The notes: generated by a model not told the origin, from the letters alone. A DNA stretch of 64,000 nt from Labrenzia sp. 011 (GCF_003075075.1 NZ_QCYM01000004.1:216038-280037), one strand, 5' to 3'. Positions 25,508 to 35,248 are shown, counted from the first letter of the stretch. A program made the numbers and translations.

Positions 25508-26905
25508 ATGGCGCAGCTCGCGTCAACGGCCCCCGATTCGGACAAGGGCGCATCCCTCTGGCGGAGCGATATCCTGCCCACTCTGGCACTGGGACTGCCG
25601 CTGGCAGGCGCGCAGCTCGCGCAGATGGCGATCAACACCACGGATGTGCTGATGATCGGCCGGCTGGGCGCGGAAGAGCTGGCGGCCTCCGTGCTGGCGT
25701 TCAATTTCTACATGCTCACCTGGTTCTTCGGCATGGGGGTCCTGCAGGCGGTCATTCCGCTGGCGGCGCGTGCGCGCGGCCAGCGCAAGCCACGCGACCT
25801 TCGCCGCGCCGTGCGCATGGGGTTCTGGATCTCGGTGATCTTCTGCATCCCGGTCTGGAGCATTCTGTTCTTCACCGAAACCATTCTGCTGGCACTGGGG
25901 CAGGAAGCCGATCTGGCGGCGACCGCCGGCCTCTATATGCGCTTTCTGCAATGGACCATGCTGCCGGCGCTGCTGATCATGGCCGTGCGCGGCTTCCTGA
26001 CGGTCATGGAGCGCACGCAGGTGGTGCTGTGGGCCACGATCGCCGGGGCGCTCGTCAACGCCATCCTGGACTACCTGCTGATATTCGGCGAATTCGGTTT
26101 TCCGCGGCTGGAGCTTGTGGGGGCGGGCATCGCGTCCGTGTTCAGCGCCTCGGTCACGTTCCTGTTTCTGCTCGTGTATGCCATCCGGCATCCGAAACTG
26201 CGGCGTTACCATATTCTCGGACGGATCTGGCGGTCGGACTGGCCGGTGTTCTTTCAGATCGTTCGTCTGGGAACCCCCATCGGACTGACGATCATCGCGG
26301 AGGGGGCCCTGTTCACGGCATCCTCCATCATGATCGGCTGGCTGGGAACCCTGCCGCTGGCCGGCCACGGTGTCGCGCTGCAGATCGCATCGGTCACCTT
26401 CATGGTGCCCGTGGGCTTCTCGGTGGCGGCGATGACCCGTGTCAGCCTGGCGGCGGGGCGCGGCGACCACGCGGGGGTCGGCCGGGCCGGTTGGACCGCG
26501 CTCGGGGTGACCATGGTCTGCATGGGCAGTTTCGCGGTCCTGTTCTGGAGCCTGCCGGAGACCCTTGTCGGCTTCTATCTCGATCTCGAGGATCCCGAAG
26601 CCCGGGAGGTGATGGCCTACGGAACGTCGTTCCTGCTGGTTGCCGCGCTTTTCCAGCTTGCCGACGGCGGCCAGATCATCGGAGTGAACAATCTGCGCGG
26701 GCTGGGCGATACCACCATCCCGCTGTTCTATGCGCTGTTCGGGTACTGGGTGGTGGGCATCAGCCTGTCGCTGGGTCTCGGATTTGCTGCGGGATGGGGC
26801 GGTGTCGGCGTCTGGTGCGGCCTGGCCGGGGGCCTTGCCTCGGTTGCCCTGCTGGCAAACCTGCGCTTCGCGCGCCGGGAGAAGCTGGGGCTGGTCACCG
26901 ACTGA
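25508..26905 (+). CDS. MATE family multidrug/toxic compound efflux transporter
   Basis: A 465-residue inner-membrane protein with about twelve hydrophobic segments in two homologous halves. Typical MATE segments are ALGLPLAGAQLAQMAINTTDVLMIGRLG at the start of the first half and VRLGTPIGLTIIAEGALFTASSIMIGWLG at the start of the second, then GVNNLRGLGDTTIPL. It resembles the NorM branch, which uses Na+ or H+ gradients to expel cationic drugs. The ATG at 25508 has GGAGAAAAGA before it. It is monocistronic; substrate not predictable. Confidence 0.92.
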   Translation: MAQLASTAPDSDKGASLWRSDILPTLALGLPLAGAQLAQMAINTTDVLMIGRLGAEELAASVLAFNFYMLTWFFGMGVLQAVIPLAARARGQRKPRDLRRAVRMGFWISVIFCIPVWSILFFTETILLALGQEADLAATAGLYMRFLQWTMLPALLIMAVRGFLTVMERTQVVLWATIAGALVNAILDYLLIFGEFGFPRLELVGAGIASVFSASVTFLFLLVYAIRHPKLRRYHILGRIWRSDWPVFFQIVRLGTPIGLTIIAEGALFTASSIMIGWLGTLPLAGHGVALQIASVTFMVPVGFSVAAMTRVSLAAGRGDHAGVGRAGWTALGVTMVCMGSFAVLFWSLPETLVGFYLDLEDPEAREVMAYGTSFLLVAALFQLADGGQIIGVNNLRGLGDTTIPLFYALFGYWVVGISLSLGLGFAAGWGGVGVWCGLAGGLASVALLANLRFARREKLGLVTD

Positions 26906-26930
26906 CAGGCGGTATGCACCGGCTCTGCCG

Positions 26931-28025
26931 TCAGGCCGTCTTCGGGGAAATCCGGTTCACATGGCCCATCTTGCGGCCCGGGCGGGTTTCCGACTTGCCG
27001 TAAAGATGGAGCCGGGCGGTGGGATCCTCAAGCACGTCCTGCCATGCGTCGGCCTCGGAGCCGATGAGGTTTTCCATGACCGCATCCGAATGGCGTTCGC
27101 CGGAGCCCAGGGGCCAGCCGGCGACCGCACGGATATGCTGGTCGAACTGGGACGTCAGGCAGGCATCCTGCGTCCAGTGGCCGGAATTGTGAACGCGCGG
27201 AGCGATTTCGTTGACCAGAAGCCTTTCGCCGTCGCCGTCACGGACCAGAAACATTTCCACGCCCATCACGCCGACATAATCGAGGCTCGTGACGATGCGT
27301 TCGGCCGTGGCACGGGCAGAGGCCGCTGTTTGCGCGGAGACGCCGGCAGGAACCGTCGATGTCTTGAGAATATGGTTTTCGTGGTGGTTGCGGGCGATGT
27401 CATAGCTGGCGCAGGTGCCGTCCAGATCCCTTGCGACGATCACGGAGACCTCGCATTCGAAGGGGATCAGGTCTTCCAGCACGGCGGGGACCGCGCCGAT
27501 TTTCTCAAAGGCGCCAGCGGCGTCCCCGGGGCTGCGGATCATCATCTGGCCCTTGCCGTCATAACCGAAGCGGCGGGTTTTCAGCACGCCTCTGCCGTCA
27601 AAGCGGGCCAGGGCTGTTTCGAGATCCGTCTGGGATCCGATTGGCGCAAATCCGGCGATCGCGACGCCGGCGCCGGACAGGAATTCCTTTTCGGACAGGC
27701 GGTCCTGGGAAACCTCAAGGGCACGCACGCCTGGCCGCACTGGCACTTTCGCATCGAGATGGGCGGCTGTCGGGCCGGGAACATTCTCGAATTCGTAGGT
27801 GACGACGGAAACGTCCGCGGCGAATCTGTCGAGGGCCTGGGTGTCGTCATAGGAGGCAATGGTGACGCCGGCACTGACGTCGAATGCCGGGCTGCCCGGG
27901 TCGGGGCAGAATATATGCACCTTGAGGCCGAGGCTGGCGGCGGATTGCGCCAGCATGCGGCCAAGCTGTCCGCCGCCGAGAATGCCGATCGTGTCGCCCG
28001 GGCTCAGCCGGTTTTTTGCGCTCAT
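26931..28025 (-). CDS. purK: N5-carboxyaminoimidazole ribonucleotide synthase
   Basis: A 364-residue ATP-grasp enzyme that makes N5-CAIR from AIR, ATP and bicarbonate in de novo purine synthesis. The start TIGILGGGQLGRMLAQSAASLGLK is the PurK nucleotide-fold signature; further conserved parts are TYEFENVP, KTRRFGYDGKGQ, SVIVARDLDG, NEIAPRVHNSGHWTQDAC and MENLIG. The start 28025 (MSAKNRLSPGDT) gives the family length. It follows purE by 28 bp in the order purE-purK. Confidence 0.95.
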   Translation of the reverse strand: MSAKNRLSPGDTIGILGGGQLGRMLAQSAASLGLKVHIFCPDPGSPAFDVSAGVTIASYDDTQALDRFAADVSVVTYEFENVPGPTAAHLDAKVPVRPGVRALEVSQDRLSEKEFLSGAGVAIAGFAPIGSQTDLETALARFDGRGVLKTRRFGYDGKGQMMIRSPGDAAGAFEKIGAVPAVLEDLIPFECEVSVIVARDLDGTCASYDIARNHHENHILKTSTVPAGVSAQTAASARATAERIVTSLDYVGVMGVEMFLVRDGDGERLLVNEIAPRVHNSGHWTQDACLTSQFDQHIRAVAGWPLGSGERHSDAVMENLIGSEADAWQDVLEDPTARLHLYGKSETRPGRKMGHVNRISPKTA

Positions 28026-28053
28026 GGCTGAAATCCTGATTCTGCGCGAATAT

Positions 28054-28548
28054 TCAAAGGGGCTCGTCGGAGGGAAATTCGGCCACGGCCGAGGTGCGTT
28101 CCGAGCGGAAGGCGTCCAGAGCAGCCTCGACATGGGGATCGTTGAGCGCAAGCACGGCGGCGGCGAGCAGGGCGGCGTTGGTCGCACCCGCCTTGCCGAT
28201 CGCCAGCGTTCCGACCGGAATGCCGGCGGGCATCTGTACGATGGACAGAAGGCTGTCTTCCCCCGAAAGCGCCCGGCTTTCCACCGGTACCCCGAAGACC
28301 GGCAGCGGGGTCAGGGCGGCGACCATTCCCGGAAGATGGGCCGCGCCGCCGGCGCCGGCGATAATGAGCTTGAAGCCTTCGGCCTTCGCGCTTCTGGCAA
28401 AATCGTACATCCGGTCCGGCGTGCGGTGGGCGGAGACGATGCGGGCCTCGTAGGTCACCTTGAGCTGATCGAGCGTGTCGGCCGCGTGTTTCATTGTCGG
28501 CCAGTCAGATTGACTGCCCATGATGATTGCGACATCCGCTTTTGTCAT
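28054..28548 (-). CDS. purE: 5-(carboxyamino)imidazole ribonucleotide mutase
   Basis: A 164-residue class I PurE that converts N5-CAIR to CAIR. Motifs are [23 protein letters not shown] with the catalytic histidine, [45 protein letters not shown] and [24 protein letters not shown] precedes the ATG. It heads the purE-purK pair. Confidence 0.96.
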   Translation of the reverse strand: MTKADVAIIMGSQSDWPTMKHAADTLDQLKVTYEARIVSAHRTPDRMYDFARSAKAEGFKLIIAGAGGAAHLPGMVAALTPLPVFGVPVESRALSGEDSLLSIVQMPAGIPVGTLAIGKAGATNAALLAAAVLALNDPHVEAALDAFRSERTSAVAEFPSDEPL

Positions 28549-28771
28549 TTCCTGCTCCAGTGTCCGGCGGCTCCAGGGCATTCCGCATCCGCTGGAACGC
28601 GCTCGGAATGTCCCGACATTTGCGAAACGATCGGCCTGCGGCCGGACGTCCGTTGATCTCGAAGAGCCGCGGAGTATAGGCAGGGAGCCGGTCATCGCAA
28701 GCCGCAATCCCCGCGGACCCGGTTGCGGGCAGGAGCGGGCGGACGAAACCAGGGTTTGCCCGCGCGGGTCT

Positions 28772-28984
28772 TCAGGCGATGATGTCGGGGAAAAGCTGGT
28801 CTTCCAGCGCGCTGATCCGGTCCTTGATCATCAGCTTTTTCTTTTTCAGCCTCTGAAGCTGCAAGGCGTCGAGATTGGCCGTTGTCGCCAGCGCTTCCAC
28901 TGCAACGTCAAGATCCCTGTGCTCCTGACGAAGCTGCGCGAGCTCGGTCCGTAAAGCATTGTTGTCCAACTGCGCCATCTGCAT
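28772..28984 (-). CDS. DUF465 (YdcH-like) small protein A
   Basis: A 70-residue helical protein; the C-terminal half [29 protein letters not shown] is the DUF465/YdcH signature (L-K-x-x-K-L-x-x-K-D-x-I). The N-terminal half adds a predicted helix. Function unknown; the family is widespread in alphaproteobacteria. A related gene lies divergently 450 bp away. Confidence 0.8.
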   Translation of the reverse strand: MQMAQLDNNALRTELAQLRQEHRDLDVAVEALATTANLDALQLQRLKKKKLMIKDRISALEDQLFPDIIA

Positions 28985-29434
28985 CCCCCGAAAATGGGAT
29001 CAGTTCCAGAGCATCTTCCCCGCGTCGGGCCGAATGCAGGAGAGATACCCCGGTACTCGTAAAGAGTGGTCACCTTTTCCGCTTTCGTATGATTCCACAA
29101 GCGGCAAGGCGATGTAGTCCATTTTTCGTTGTGCAGGCAAGATAGCATCTTTGCCGCCGCCAGCGGATTTTCGTCCGCCGTGCCGGTCAGCGACGATGGA
29201 CCGCACTTATTTTCACCCTTGGGAAAACCTGTGAACCGGCAAAGTTACCATGGGGAAATTTCGTGAGTTTTGAACCGCTTATTTGCAGAGCGAATTTTAG
29301 AGTTTTCTAAGGATAGCAGCCGGAATGCGTTATTTGACGGCGAAACGATCAAGATATGCGGATTCCGCAATCGACAAGGCCGGATTCCCTATGGCACGAT
29401 GATTCCGTTGAGCCAACAGACAGGAGGTTTTTCC
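28985..29434. other. Divergent intergenic region between two DUF465 genes
   Basis: 450 bp, visibly richer in A+T in its right half (29200-29400) than the surroundings. It holds a small hairpin TTAGA-GTTT-TCTAA (near 29298-29311). No additional gene is supported; both small genes must have their promoters here. Confidence 0.5.
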
Positions 29435-29617
29435 ATGTCAATGCAGTCACATCTCGCAGAACTTGAGCGCCGTCACGCGGAAATGGAACGCAAGATCGAA
29501 AATGCCAAGTTGCATCCGAGTACCGACTCCCTGGAATTGGCTGGAATGAAACGACAGAAACTGAAGATCAAGGACGAGATCGAGCGAATACGACAGGATG
29601 GTGTGACGCTTCACTAG
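29435..29617 (+). CDS. DUF465 (YdcH-like) small protein B
   Basis: A 60-residue protein, MSMQSHLAELERRHAEMERKI..., ending LELAGMKRQKLKIKDEIERIRQ, which carries the DUF465 core. A perfect AGGAGG lies 8 bases before the ATG at 29435, so translation should be strong. It is a diverged paralogue of the neighbour at 28772-28984. A terminator follows. Confidence 0.85.
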   Translation: MSMQSHLAELERRHAEMERKIENAKLHPSTDSLELAGMKRQKLKIKDEIERIRQDGVTLH

Positions 29618-29640
29618 AAGCGCTATCCAGAGGTTTCGAA

Positions 29641-29668
29641 AACGCCGCGGATCATCGCGGCGTTTTTT
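29641..29668 (+). terminator. Rho-independent terminator of the DUF465-B gene
   Basis: AACGCCGCG and CGCGGCGTT (9 bp, loop GATCAT) followed by four more T. It may also serve the convergent acyl-CoA ligase from the other side. Confidence 0.85.
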
Positions 29669-29707
29669 GTTTGCAAGTCGGGTCGCCGAGCGGGGGCGAC
29701 GGTCGGT

Positions 29708-31342
29708 TCACAGCGCCCTGGCCCGTTCCCGGAGGGCGAATTTCTGGATCTTGCCGGTGGATGTTTTCGGCAGTTCGCAGAAGACAACCGTCTTGGGAGC
29801 CTTGAAGTTCGCCAGATGGTCCCGGCAGAAGGCGATCAGCTCTGCCTCGCCGGTCTCCGCTCCCTGCCGGACTTCGACAAAGGCGCATGGCGTTTCGCCC
29901 CATTTTTCGTCCGGCCGGGCCACAACGGCGGCGGCCTGCACATCCGGATGCTTGTAGAGCACCTCCTCCACCTCGATGGACGAAATATTCTCTCCGCCGG
30001 AAATGATGATGTCCTTGGACCGGTCCTTGAGCTGGATATAGCCGTCCGGGTGCATCACGCCGAGATCGCCGGAATGGAACCAGCCGCCGGCAAAGGCCTT
30101 TTCGGTGGCCTCCAGGTTCTTCAGATAGCCTTTCATGACCACATTGCCCCGGAACATGACCTCGCCGAGGGTCTGGCCGTCGGCGGGAACGGGTTCCATG
30201 GTCTCGGGATCGAGGACCGCCAGATCCTCCAGCGCGACATAGCGCACGCCCTGGCGGGCCTTCTTCCGGGCCTGCTCGTCCAGCGGCAGGGCGTCCCATT
30301 CCGTCTTCCAGTCGTTGACGACCGCGGGGCCGTAGACCTCGGTCAGGCCGTAGAGATGGGTGACGTTGAAGCCGGCGGTCTTCATGGCCGCCAGAACGCT
30401 TTCGGGCGGCGGCGCGGCGGCGGTGAAGAATTCGACCACCCGATCGAGCGCGCGCTTCTCCTCAGGGGCGGCGTTGAGCAGCGTCGACATGATGATCGGC
30501 GCGCCGCACAGATGGGTGACCTTTTCGTCGGCGATCAGATCCCACATGGCTTTCGGCCTGATCCAGCGCAGGCACACATGGGTGCCGGCCACGATCGAGA
30601 GGGACCAGGGAAAGCACCAGCCGTTGCAGTGAAACATCGGCAGGGTCCACAGATAGACCGGGTGCCCGGTCATGGCGGCGGTGATCACATTGGCCTGGGC
30701 GAGCAGATAGGCGCCGCGGTGATGGTAGACGACCCCCTTGGGATTGCCCGTCGTGCCGGACGTATAGTTGAGGGCGATGGCGTCCCATTCGTCCTCGGGC
30801 AGGGACCAGCGGTAGTCGGGATCCCCCGATTGCAGGAACGCCTCGTAGTCCAGCGTGCCGAGGCGTTCGCCATCCTGGGGGAACTCGGGATCGGAATAGT
30901 CGATCACGGCGGGACGGACCCTGGCGATCGACAGCGCTTCCCTGACGACCGGGGCGTATTCCCGGTCGGTGATCAGAACCTTGCAATCGGCATGGTCGAT
31001 CTGAAAGGCGAGGACCGCCGCGTCCAGACGGGTGTTCAGCGAATGCAGCACCGCTCCCGTCATGGGGACGCCGTAGTGGGCTTCGAGCATCGGCGGCACG
31101 TTGGGAAGTATCACGCTGACCGTATCGTTCTTGCCCACACCAAGCCCGGCGAGGGCAGAGGCAAGCTGGCGTGTGCGGCGGTAAAAGCTGCGGTAGTCGG
31201 TGCGCTGGTTGCCGTGAACGATCGCGACCGTGTCCGGAAATACATCCGCTGCCCGCGCAAGGAAGCTGAGCGGGCTCAGTGCGGCATAGTTCGCGGTGGT
31301 CTTGTCGAGACCCCGGGTGAACGGGTTGAGACTGGCATCCAT
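29708..31342 (-). CDS. AMP-forming acyl-CoA synthetase, DmdB-like
   Basis: A 544-residue ANL-superfamily enzyme that should activate a carboxylic acid to its CoA thioester. Motifs are the P-loop YTSGTTGNPKGVVYHH, LYGLTEVYGP, GWFHSGDLGVMHPDGYIQLKDRSKDIIISGGENISS and the C-terminal KTSTGKIQKFALRERA with the catalytic lysine. Overall style (NPFTRGLDKTTANYAALSPLSFLARAA, PMFHCNGWCFPWSL) is that of medium-chain/3-methylmercaptopropionyl-CoA ligases (DmdB). It follows the TauE/SafE gene and has GGGAGG before the ATG. Substrate is inferred, not shown. Confidence 0.87.
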   Translation of the reverse strand: MDASLNPFTRGLDKTTANYAALSPLSFLARAADVFPDTVAIVHGNQRTDYRSFYRRTRQLASALAGLGVGKNDTVSVILPNVPPMLEAHYGVPMTGAVLHSLNTRLDAAVLAFQIDHADCKVLITDREYAPVVREALSIARVRPAVIDYSDPEFPQDGERLGTLDYEAFLQSGDPDYRWSLPEDEWDAIALNYTSGTTGNPKGVVYHHRGAYLLAQANVITAAMTGHPVYLWTLPMFHCNGWCFPWSLSIVAGTHVCLRWIRPKAMWDLIADEKVTHLCGAPIIMSTLLNAAPEEKRALDRVVEFFTAAAPPPESVLAAMKTAGFNVTHLYGLTEVYGPAVVNDWKTEWDALPLDEQARKKARQGVRYVALEDLAVLDPETMEPVPADGQTLGEVMFRGNVVMKGYLKNLEATEKAFAGGWFHSGDLGVMHPDGYIQLKDRSKDIIISGGENISSIEVEEVLYKHPDVQAAAVVARPDEKWGETPCAFVEVRQGAETGEAELIAFCRDHLANFKAPKTVVFCELPKTSTGKIQKFALRERARAL

Positions 31343-31426
31343 GATCTACCTCCCTGGATCCTTCTGGCGGAATCAAAACCGGAAACCGGACGGCACGCAA
31401 TGCTTCTTTTGCAGAGTGCAGAGGTC

Positions 31427-32212
31427 TCAGGCGAAGAACGCCGAAATGCCGTCAAAGGTCAGTTTGGCGCCGATCACGGCCATGAAGACGTAGATGATGC
31501 CGTAGAAGGTTTCCGCCTTGACGATGCGCACAAGGCGCACACCGGCCAGGGTGGCGATCAGGGCGACCGGAAACAGGGCCGTGGAAGTCGCCAGATTGGT
31601 GGTGTCGAACTGTCCGAGCAGAAAGTAGGGAACCACCTTGATGGCATTCATGGAGGCGAAGAAGATGACGGCCGTGCCGGCGAAAAGCTGCGGCGACAGG
31701 CGCAGGGGCAGCATGTACATCTGGAACGGGGGGCCGCCCGTGTGGCTGATGAAACTGGTGAAACCGGCAACCCCGCCCCAGAAGGTGCCCTTGGGCATAT
31801 TGTGGCCCGGTGCCGTGGTCTTCCCGCGGCGCACGAAGACATAGTCGGCGACGAAGGCGATGGAAATGATGCCGACCAGCAGGGTGACGAAGGCATCATT
31901 GACATAGGCGGCGGCGGCCCAGCCCGCGCCGATCCCCAGGATCGCGGCGGGCAGCATGATGGTCAGGCTTCTCCAGTCGGCGCGGCCCTTGTAGGCGAGG
32001 AGTGCAACCACATCCATGACAAGCAGGATCGGCAGCATGATGCCGGCGGCCTGAAGCGGCGAGACGACGAGAGCCATGACCGGAACGCCGAGCATGGCGA
32101 ATGTTCCCCCGAAGCCGCCCTTTGAAAGGCCGACGAGAAACACGGCCGGAATGGCGGCTGCATAGAACCAGGGGTCTGAAATCGCGAACATGTGCTCGGT
32201 CGGTGGGATCAT
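31427..32212 (-). CDS. TauE/SafE (TSUP) family sulfite/organic-anion permease
   Basis: A membrane protein of about 261 residues with eight hydrophobic segments. The repeated family signature is visible: VFLVGLSKGGFGGTFAMLGVPVMALVVSP in the first half and GGVAGFTSFISHTGGPPFQMYMLP in the second. Known members export sulfite, sulfoacetate or related organosulfur anions. It is the first gene of a unit with the DmdB-like ligase. The start is uncertain (ATG 32212, ATG 32191 or TTG 32236), as none has a good ribosome-binding site. Confidence 0.85.
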   Translation of the reverse strand: MIPPTEHMFAISDPWFYAAAIPAVFLVGLSKGGFGGTFAMLGVPVMALVVSPLQAAGIMLPILLVMDVVALLAYKGRADWRSLTIMLPAAILGIGAGWAAAAYVNDAFVTLLVGIISIAFVADYVFVRRGKTTAPGHNMPKGTFWGGVAGFTSFISHTGGPPFQMYMLPLRLSPQLFAGTAVIFFASMNAIKVVPYFLLGQFDTTNLATSTALFPVALIATLAGVRLVRIVKAETFYGIIYVFMAVIGAKLTFDGISAFFA

Positions 32213-32396
32213 TGAAGGGACAGGCCCGGCAAACAAGCATGCCAGAGTGATTACGTAAAGTCCCGACCGCCGAATTGCTTATGGACGAAGGCTTGCAATT
32301 CCACCTGTCCTTACAGCACTGTATTGCGCAAAAGCCCGCAACCTTCGTGTTTCGACAGATGCTGAAGACGCGGGCGGCTATCTGGGAGGAGAAGTC

Positions 32397-34304
32397 ATGG
32401 CGAGCAGGTATCACGACGTCTATCAGGGCTGGAAGGACGATCCGCTGGGGTTCTGGAAGGACGCCGCCTCGGAAATCGACTGGATCTCGACGACCGACCG
32501 GGTCTTCGATCCCGATCAGGGGCAGTACGGGCGCTGGTATCCGGACTGGGAATGCAATACCTGCTACAACTGCCTCGACCGGCATGTGGAACGCGGACGG
32601 CCCGGCCAGCCCGCGCTGATCTATGACAGCCCGATCACCGGGAAGACCGCAACCTATACCTATTCGGAACTGCTGGAAGAGGTCGAGGCGCTGGCCTGCG
32701 TTCTGGCCGACATGGGGCTCGTGAAGGGCGACAGGGCAATCCTCTACATGCCGATGACACCGCAGGCGGTGATGGCGATGCTTGCCTGCGCACGTCTGGG
32801 AGTCATCCATTCGGTGGTTTTCGGCGGTTTTGCGGCGCACGAACTGGCGACCCGTATCGACGACGCGGCGCCGAAAGCGATCATCGCGTCGTCCTGCGGC
32901 ATCGAGCCGGGCCGGGTGATCGCCTACAAGCCGCTGATCGACGCGGCGATCGAGCAGGCGCGGCACAAGCCGGAATGCTGTCTCGTGTTCCAGCGCGAGC
33001 AACTTGCCGCCAGCCTGGTGGAGGGCCGCGACCACGATCTCACCGTCCTGCAGGACGCGGCGAAATCCGCCGGCAGGCGAATTGCCCCGGTGGCGGTCAA
33101 GGCCACCGACCCGCTCTATATCCTCTATACCTCCGGCACGACCGGCGAGCCGAAAGGCGTCGTGCGGGACAATGGCGGCCATATGGTCGCGCTCAAATGG
33201 TCGATGAGCAATCTCTACGACATCCAGCCCGGGGAAGTTTTCTGGGCGGCGTCCGATGTGGGCTGGGTGGTCGGTCATTCCTATATCTGCTACGCGCCGC
33301 TTCTGCATGGCTGTACGACCATCGTGTTCGAGGGCAAGCCCGTGGGCACACCCGATGCGGGTGTCTTCTGGCGGGTGATCTCCGACCACGATGTGGTGTC
33401 GCTCTTCACGGCGCCGACCGCCTTCCGGGCCATCCGCAAGGAGGATCCCAAGGGCGAGCTGATGAAGAAATACGACCTGTCCCGGTACCGGTCGCTGTTC
33501 CTGGCGGGGGAGCGCGCGGACCCGGACACCGTCAACTGGGCGATCGAGAAACTGCAGGTGCCGGTCATTGACCACTGGTGGCAGACGGAAACCGGCTGGT
33601 GCATCGTCGGCAACCCGCTTGGCCTCGGGCAATTGCCGGTCAAGCCCGGATCGCCCACGGTGCCAATGCCCGGTTACGACGTCCAGGTCCTTGACGATGC
33701 GGGCCATCCGCTGGGCACGAACACGCTGGGCAATATCGTGATAAAACTTCCGTTGCCACCGGGCGCCCTGCCGACGCTCTGGAATGCCGACAAGCGGTTC
33801 TTCGATTCCTATCTGGCGGAATTCCCGGGTTACTACAAGACGTCCGACGCCGGGGTGATCGATGACGACGGATATCTGTCGATCATGGCGCGGACGGACG
33901 ACATCATCAATGTGGCCGGCCACCGGCTGTCCACCGGCGGGATGGAGGAGGTTCTGGCGACCCATCCCGATGTCGCGGAATGTGCTGTGATCGGCATTGC
34001 GGACAAGCTGAAAGGCCAGTTGCCCTGCGGCTTCGTGGTGCTCAAATCCGGTGTGGAGCGGTCGGAGGAGGAGATCGAGAAGGAGCTGGTCAAACTGGTG
34101 CGCGACCAGATCGGGCCCGTGGCCGCCTTCAAGATCGCGATCACCGTGGAGCGGCTTCCCAAGACCCGGTCCGGCAAGATCCTGCGCGGCACCATGCGCC
34201 AGATCGCCGACGGCCAGGACTACAAGATGCCCGCGACAATTGACGACCCGGCAATCCTGGACGAGATCTGCGAAGCGTTGAAAACACACGGCATTTCCGT
34301 TTGA
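32397..34304 (+). CDS. prpE: Propionyl-CoA synthetase / acetyl-CoA synthetase-like ligase
   Basis: A 635-residue AMP-forming ligase of the acetyl-CoA synthetase branch. It has NTCYNCLDRHVERG near the start, the P-loop YILYTSGTTGEPKGVVRD, WAASDVGWVVGHSYI, HWWQTETGWCIVGNP and the C-terminal RLPKTRSGKILRGTMR with the lysine that is usually acetylated for control. The length and the TNTLGN/ALPTLW part favour PrpE over Acs. In marine relatives PrpE also activates acrylate, so it may work with the divergent DmdB-like gene. AGGAG precedes the ATG. Confidence 0.9.
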   Translation: MASRYHDVYQGWKDDPLGFWKDAASEIDWISTTDRVFDPDQGQYGRWYPDWECNTCYNCLDRHVERGRPGQPALIYDSPITGKTATYTYSELLEEVEALACVLADMGLVKGDRAILYMPMTPQAVMAMLACARLGVIHSVVFGGFAAHELATRIDDAAPKAIIASSCGIEPGRVIAYKPLIDAAIEQARHKPECCLVFQREQLAASLVEGRDHDLTVLQDAAKSAGRRIAPVAVKATDPLYILYTSGTTGEPKGVVRDNGGHMVALKWSMSNLYDIQPGEVFWAASDVGWVVGHSYICYAPLLHGCTTIVFEGKPVGTPDAGVFWRVISDHDVVSLFTAPTAFRAIRKEDPKGELMKKYDLSRYRSLFLAGERADPDTVNWAIEKLQVPVIDHWWQTETGWCIVGNPLGLGQLPVKPGSPTVPMPGYDVQVLDDAGHPLGTNTLGNIVIKLPLPPGALPTLWNADKRFFDSYLAEFPGYYKTSDAGVIDDDGYLSIMARTDDIINVAGHRLSTGGMEEVLATHPDVAECAVIGIADKLKGQLPCGFVVLKSGVERSEEEIEKELVKLVRDQIGPVAAFKIAITVERLPKTRSGKILRGTMRQIADGQDYKMPATIDDPAILDEICEALKTHGISV

Positions 34305-34440
34305 TAAACCGGAATGCCGGCGGAGGTGCCGCAAAACGGCCATCGACAGCGCCGGTTTTGCGACTTAATGTCGGGCCGCCGCGAAGCGGCCCGCGTATCT
34401 GACGCGGTGCGATTTTACTCAAGCAGCCGTGAGGATTTCC

Positions 34441-35232
34441 GTGTCTTTGGAAAACAAGGTCGCCATCGTAACCGGCGCAGCCCGTGGAATCGGGTTCGCC
34501 ATTGCCAAGCGTTTCGTCATGGACGGCGCGAAGGTCGTGATCGCCGATGTGGACGATGAAGCCGGCGAAGCAGCGGTCGGGGATCTGAAGTCCCTGGGCG
34601 AAGCGATGTATATTCACTGCAATGTCGCCGAACGTCTGGACGTGCGCAACATGGTCGCCGAGACCCTGAACGCCCATGGCGATATCGACGTGCTGGTCAA
34701 CAACGCCGGTATCGTGGCCGGCGCCGACTTCCTCGATCTGGAGGAAGAGGATTTCGACCGGGTTCTCTCCGTCAACCTCAAGGGTGCCTTCCTGTGCTCC
34801 CAGGCGGTGGCCCGTCATATGGTCGAGAAGGTGCAGGGCGGCGGAACGCCGGGCTGCATCATCAACATGTCTTCGATCAACTCGGTTCTGGCGATTCCGA
34901 ATCAGATTCCCTACTGCGTCTCCAAGGGCGGCCTGTCGCAGTTGACCAAGGCAACCTCGCTCTCTCTGGCGCCGCACGGCATCCGGGTCAACGCGATCGG
35001 TCCGGGATCAATCATGACCGACATGCTGGCCTCGGTGAACGCGGATCCGGCGGCGAAAAACCGCATCATGTCCCGCACGCCGATGCTGCGGATCGGCGAT
35101 CCTGCCGAAATCGCCGGCGTTGCCGCCTTCCTGGCTTCCGAGGATGCCGGCTATGTGACCGGACAGACGATCTTTGCCGACGGCGGCCGTCTGCCGCTGA
35201 ACTATACGGTCGCCGTGCCTGAGGACGACTGA
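34441..35232 (+). CDS. SDR family NAD(P)-dependent oxidoreductase
   Basis: A 263-residue classical short-chain dehydrogenase: cofactor loop TGAARGIG, NNAG at the fourth strand, catalytic Ser in NMSSINS and Tyr-x-x-x-Lys in YCVSKGG. It resembles 3-oxoacyl-ACP/glucose-1-dehydrogenase-like members; the substrate is not predictable. GTG at 34441 is chosen as the start because AGGA lies five bases upstream; GTG at 34429 would add four residues. It may be co-transcribed with prpE (136-bp gap). Confidence 0.87.
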   Translation: MSLENKVAIVTGAARGIGFAIAKRFVMDGAKVVIADVDDEAGEAAVGDLKSLGEAMYIHCNVAERLDVRNMVAETLNAHGDIDVLVNNAGIVAGADFLDLEEEDFDRVLSVNLKGAFLCSQAVARHMVEKVQGGGTPGCIINMSSINSVLAIPNQIPYCVSKGGLSQLTKATSLSLAPHGIRVNAIGPGSIMTDMLASVNADPAAKNRIMSRTPMLRIGDPAEIAGVAAFLASEDAGYVTGQTIFADGGRLPLNYTVAVPEDD

Positions 35233-35248
35233 TCGCCGGCTGATTTAT

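Noticed and set aside
29652..32125. Long plus-strand open frames opposite the acyl-CoA ligase and TauE/SafE genes
   Set aside because: They have no domain features and mirror the high-GC codon pattern of the minus-strand genes; one even spans two genes.
31896..34343. 815-codon minus-strand open frame opposite prpE
   Set aside because: It is antisense to the clear prpE gene, has no recognisable domain and is a product of high G+C third positions.
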